A stretch of DNA of 5,593 bases from the NCBI GenBank assembly GCA_900322165.1, contig ONYR01000024.1, forward strand, positions 1 to 5,593, in the 5' to 3' direction. Position numbers and translations under genes: made by a program. Under the pieces are notes generated by a model. It was not told where the DNA came from. It saw only the letters and a list, made by a program, of their open reading frames with translations, and searched no databases. Every line of letters starts with the position of its first letter. The first letter of the stretch is position 1. Shown one piece after another: positions 5,104-5,593 of the stretch. Source of the stretch: an uncultured Eubacteriales bacterium. Lineage in GTDB: Bacteria > Bacillota > Clostridia > Lachnospirales > Bianqueaceae.

Positions 5104-5143
5104 GCCGGTCAAGGCCGGCTTGAACAACGCCCGGAAAGCCGGG
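5104..5143 (+). other. Two small GC-rich stem-loops between the sugar genes
   Basis: Stem 1 is GCCGG (5104-5108) with CCGGC (5115-5119), loop 6 nt. Stem 2 is CCCGG (5130-5134) with CCGGG (5139-5143), loop AAAG. An alternative stem TCAAG/CTTGA (5109-5113/5119-5123) competes with stem 1, and CCGGC 5115-5119 could also pair with GCCGG 5138-5142. Only TTTG follows stem 2, so these are not clear terminators. They lie just upstream of the AAAGGAG site (5148-5154) of the next gene. They could stabilise a processed mRNA end or tune translation. Confidence 0.5.
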
Positions 5144-5162
5144 TTTGAAAGGAGAAAACATT

Positions 5163-5593
5163 ATGAGCGACAAAGTAAAGGTTGCGATCGTCGGAACCGG
5201 TACCATTTCCAACATGCACATCGTTGCTTACCAGAACAACCCGAATGTAGAGCTCTACGCTTTCTGCGATCTGGATCAGGAAAAGGTCCTGAAAATGGGC
5301 AAGCAGTACGGTATTCCCGAAGAGCGCTGCTTCACCGATGAAGAGACCATGCTCAAGGCTCTTCCGGAGATCGACGCCGTTTCCGTCTGCGTTTGGAACA
5401 GCGAGCACAAGCCCTGTACCATCATGGCCCTCAACTATGGCAAAGACGTTCTCTGCGAAAAGCCGATGGCCCTCAACGCTGAGGAAGCCCGCGAGATGAA
5501 GGAAGCCGCTGACAAGGCCGGCAAGCTCCTCATGATCGGTTTCGTCCGCCGCTACGGCAATGACACCGCGATCTTCATGGACTTCAAGAACGC
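5163..5593 (+). CDS. Gfo/Idh/MocA family NAD(P)-dependent oxidoreductase (N-terminal part, cut by window edge)
   Basis: The start ATG 5163 follows AAAGGAG by 8 nt; 143 codons are visible and the frame runs off the window. The Rossmann domain is clear: VAIVGTGTISNMHI (7-20) with the GxGxxxxxH signature, and an acidic pair at the end of strand 2 (CDLD, 35-38) that favours NAD over NADP. The family hallmark CEKPMA (98-103) contains the lysine involved in dinucleotide binding and catalysis, and LMIGFVRRY (123-131) leads into the second domain. Members oxidise or reduce a hydroxyl of sugars, inositols or related compounds; the family is usually about 330-390 residues. Together with the upstream isomerase it probably forms a two-step or longer sugar catabolic route. 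The substrate is set by the missing C-terminal domain. Confidence 0.93.
   Translation, partial: MSDKVKVAIVGTGTISNMHIVAYQNNPNVELYAFCDLDQEKVLKMGKQYGIPEERCFTDEETMLKALPEIDAVSVCVWNSEHKPCTIMALNYGKDVLCEKPMALNAEEAREMKEAADKAGKLLMIGFVRRYGNDTAIFMDFKN

Noticed and set aside
5130..5150. Terminator after the sugar isomerase gene
   Set aside because: The 5-bp CCCGG/CCGGG stem is followed only by TTTG and then the ribosome site of the next gene in the same direction.

Overview
The window looks like a low-to-moderate GC Firmicute, most likely a gut-type anaerobic Clostridia or related lineage. The evidence is strong GGAGG-type ribosome binding sites, sigma-A-like promoters (TTGACA/TATAAT), a stand-alone E2-like acyltransferase and PAP2/PlsC-type proteins of a kind I associate with gut Firmicutes, and a separate hisZ-type gene. 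Genus cannot be read from the sequence. No rRNA, tRNA, CRISPR array, integrase or transposase is visible.

Left half (1-3927), all leftward. In transcription order these are: an E2/CAT-fold acyltransferase-like protein (3927-3067), a PlsC-like acyltransferase (3031-2204), a six-helix PAP2-family membrane phosphatase (2171-1479), a MacB/LolD-type ABC ATPase (1348-638) and the start of a HisZ-like protein (449 to beyond position 1). The first three are closely packed (35 and about 32 bp gaps) and probably form one transcript from an extended -10 promoter at about 3976-3984. They look like a small lipid or acyl-transfer module. In both acyltransferase-like proteins the usual catalytic motif is altered. 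The ABC ATPase has its own near-perfect consensus promoter (1381-1410) and no permease beside it. Between the ABC gene and hisZ lie two copies of an 85-bp tandem repeat, each with a perfect 11-bp-arm hairpin around a GAA loop.

Middle (3928-4220). This is a divergent, AT-rich intergenic region of 293 bp. It holds the leftward promoter, a perfect 10-bp inverted repeat (4090-4112) that looks like an operator, and a rightward promoter (4117-4145) just beside it.

Right half (4221-5593), rightward. A xylose-isomerase-like TIM-barrel sugar phosphate isomerase/epimerase (4221-5066) is followed by a Gfo/Idh/MocA NAD(P)-dependent oxidoreductase cut off by the window end. This pairing is typical of sugar, inositol or sugar-acid catabolic operons. 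Two small GC-rich stem-loops lie between them. The palindrome next to the promoter suggests control by a local sugar-responsive repressor not present in the window.

The best candidate for something undescribed is the E2-like/PlsC-like/PAP2 operon with non-canonical active-site motifs. The hairpin tandem repeat and the operator-like palindrome come next.
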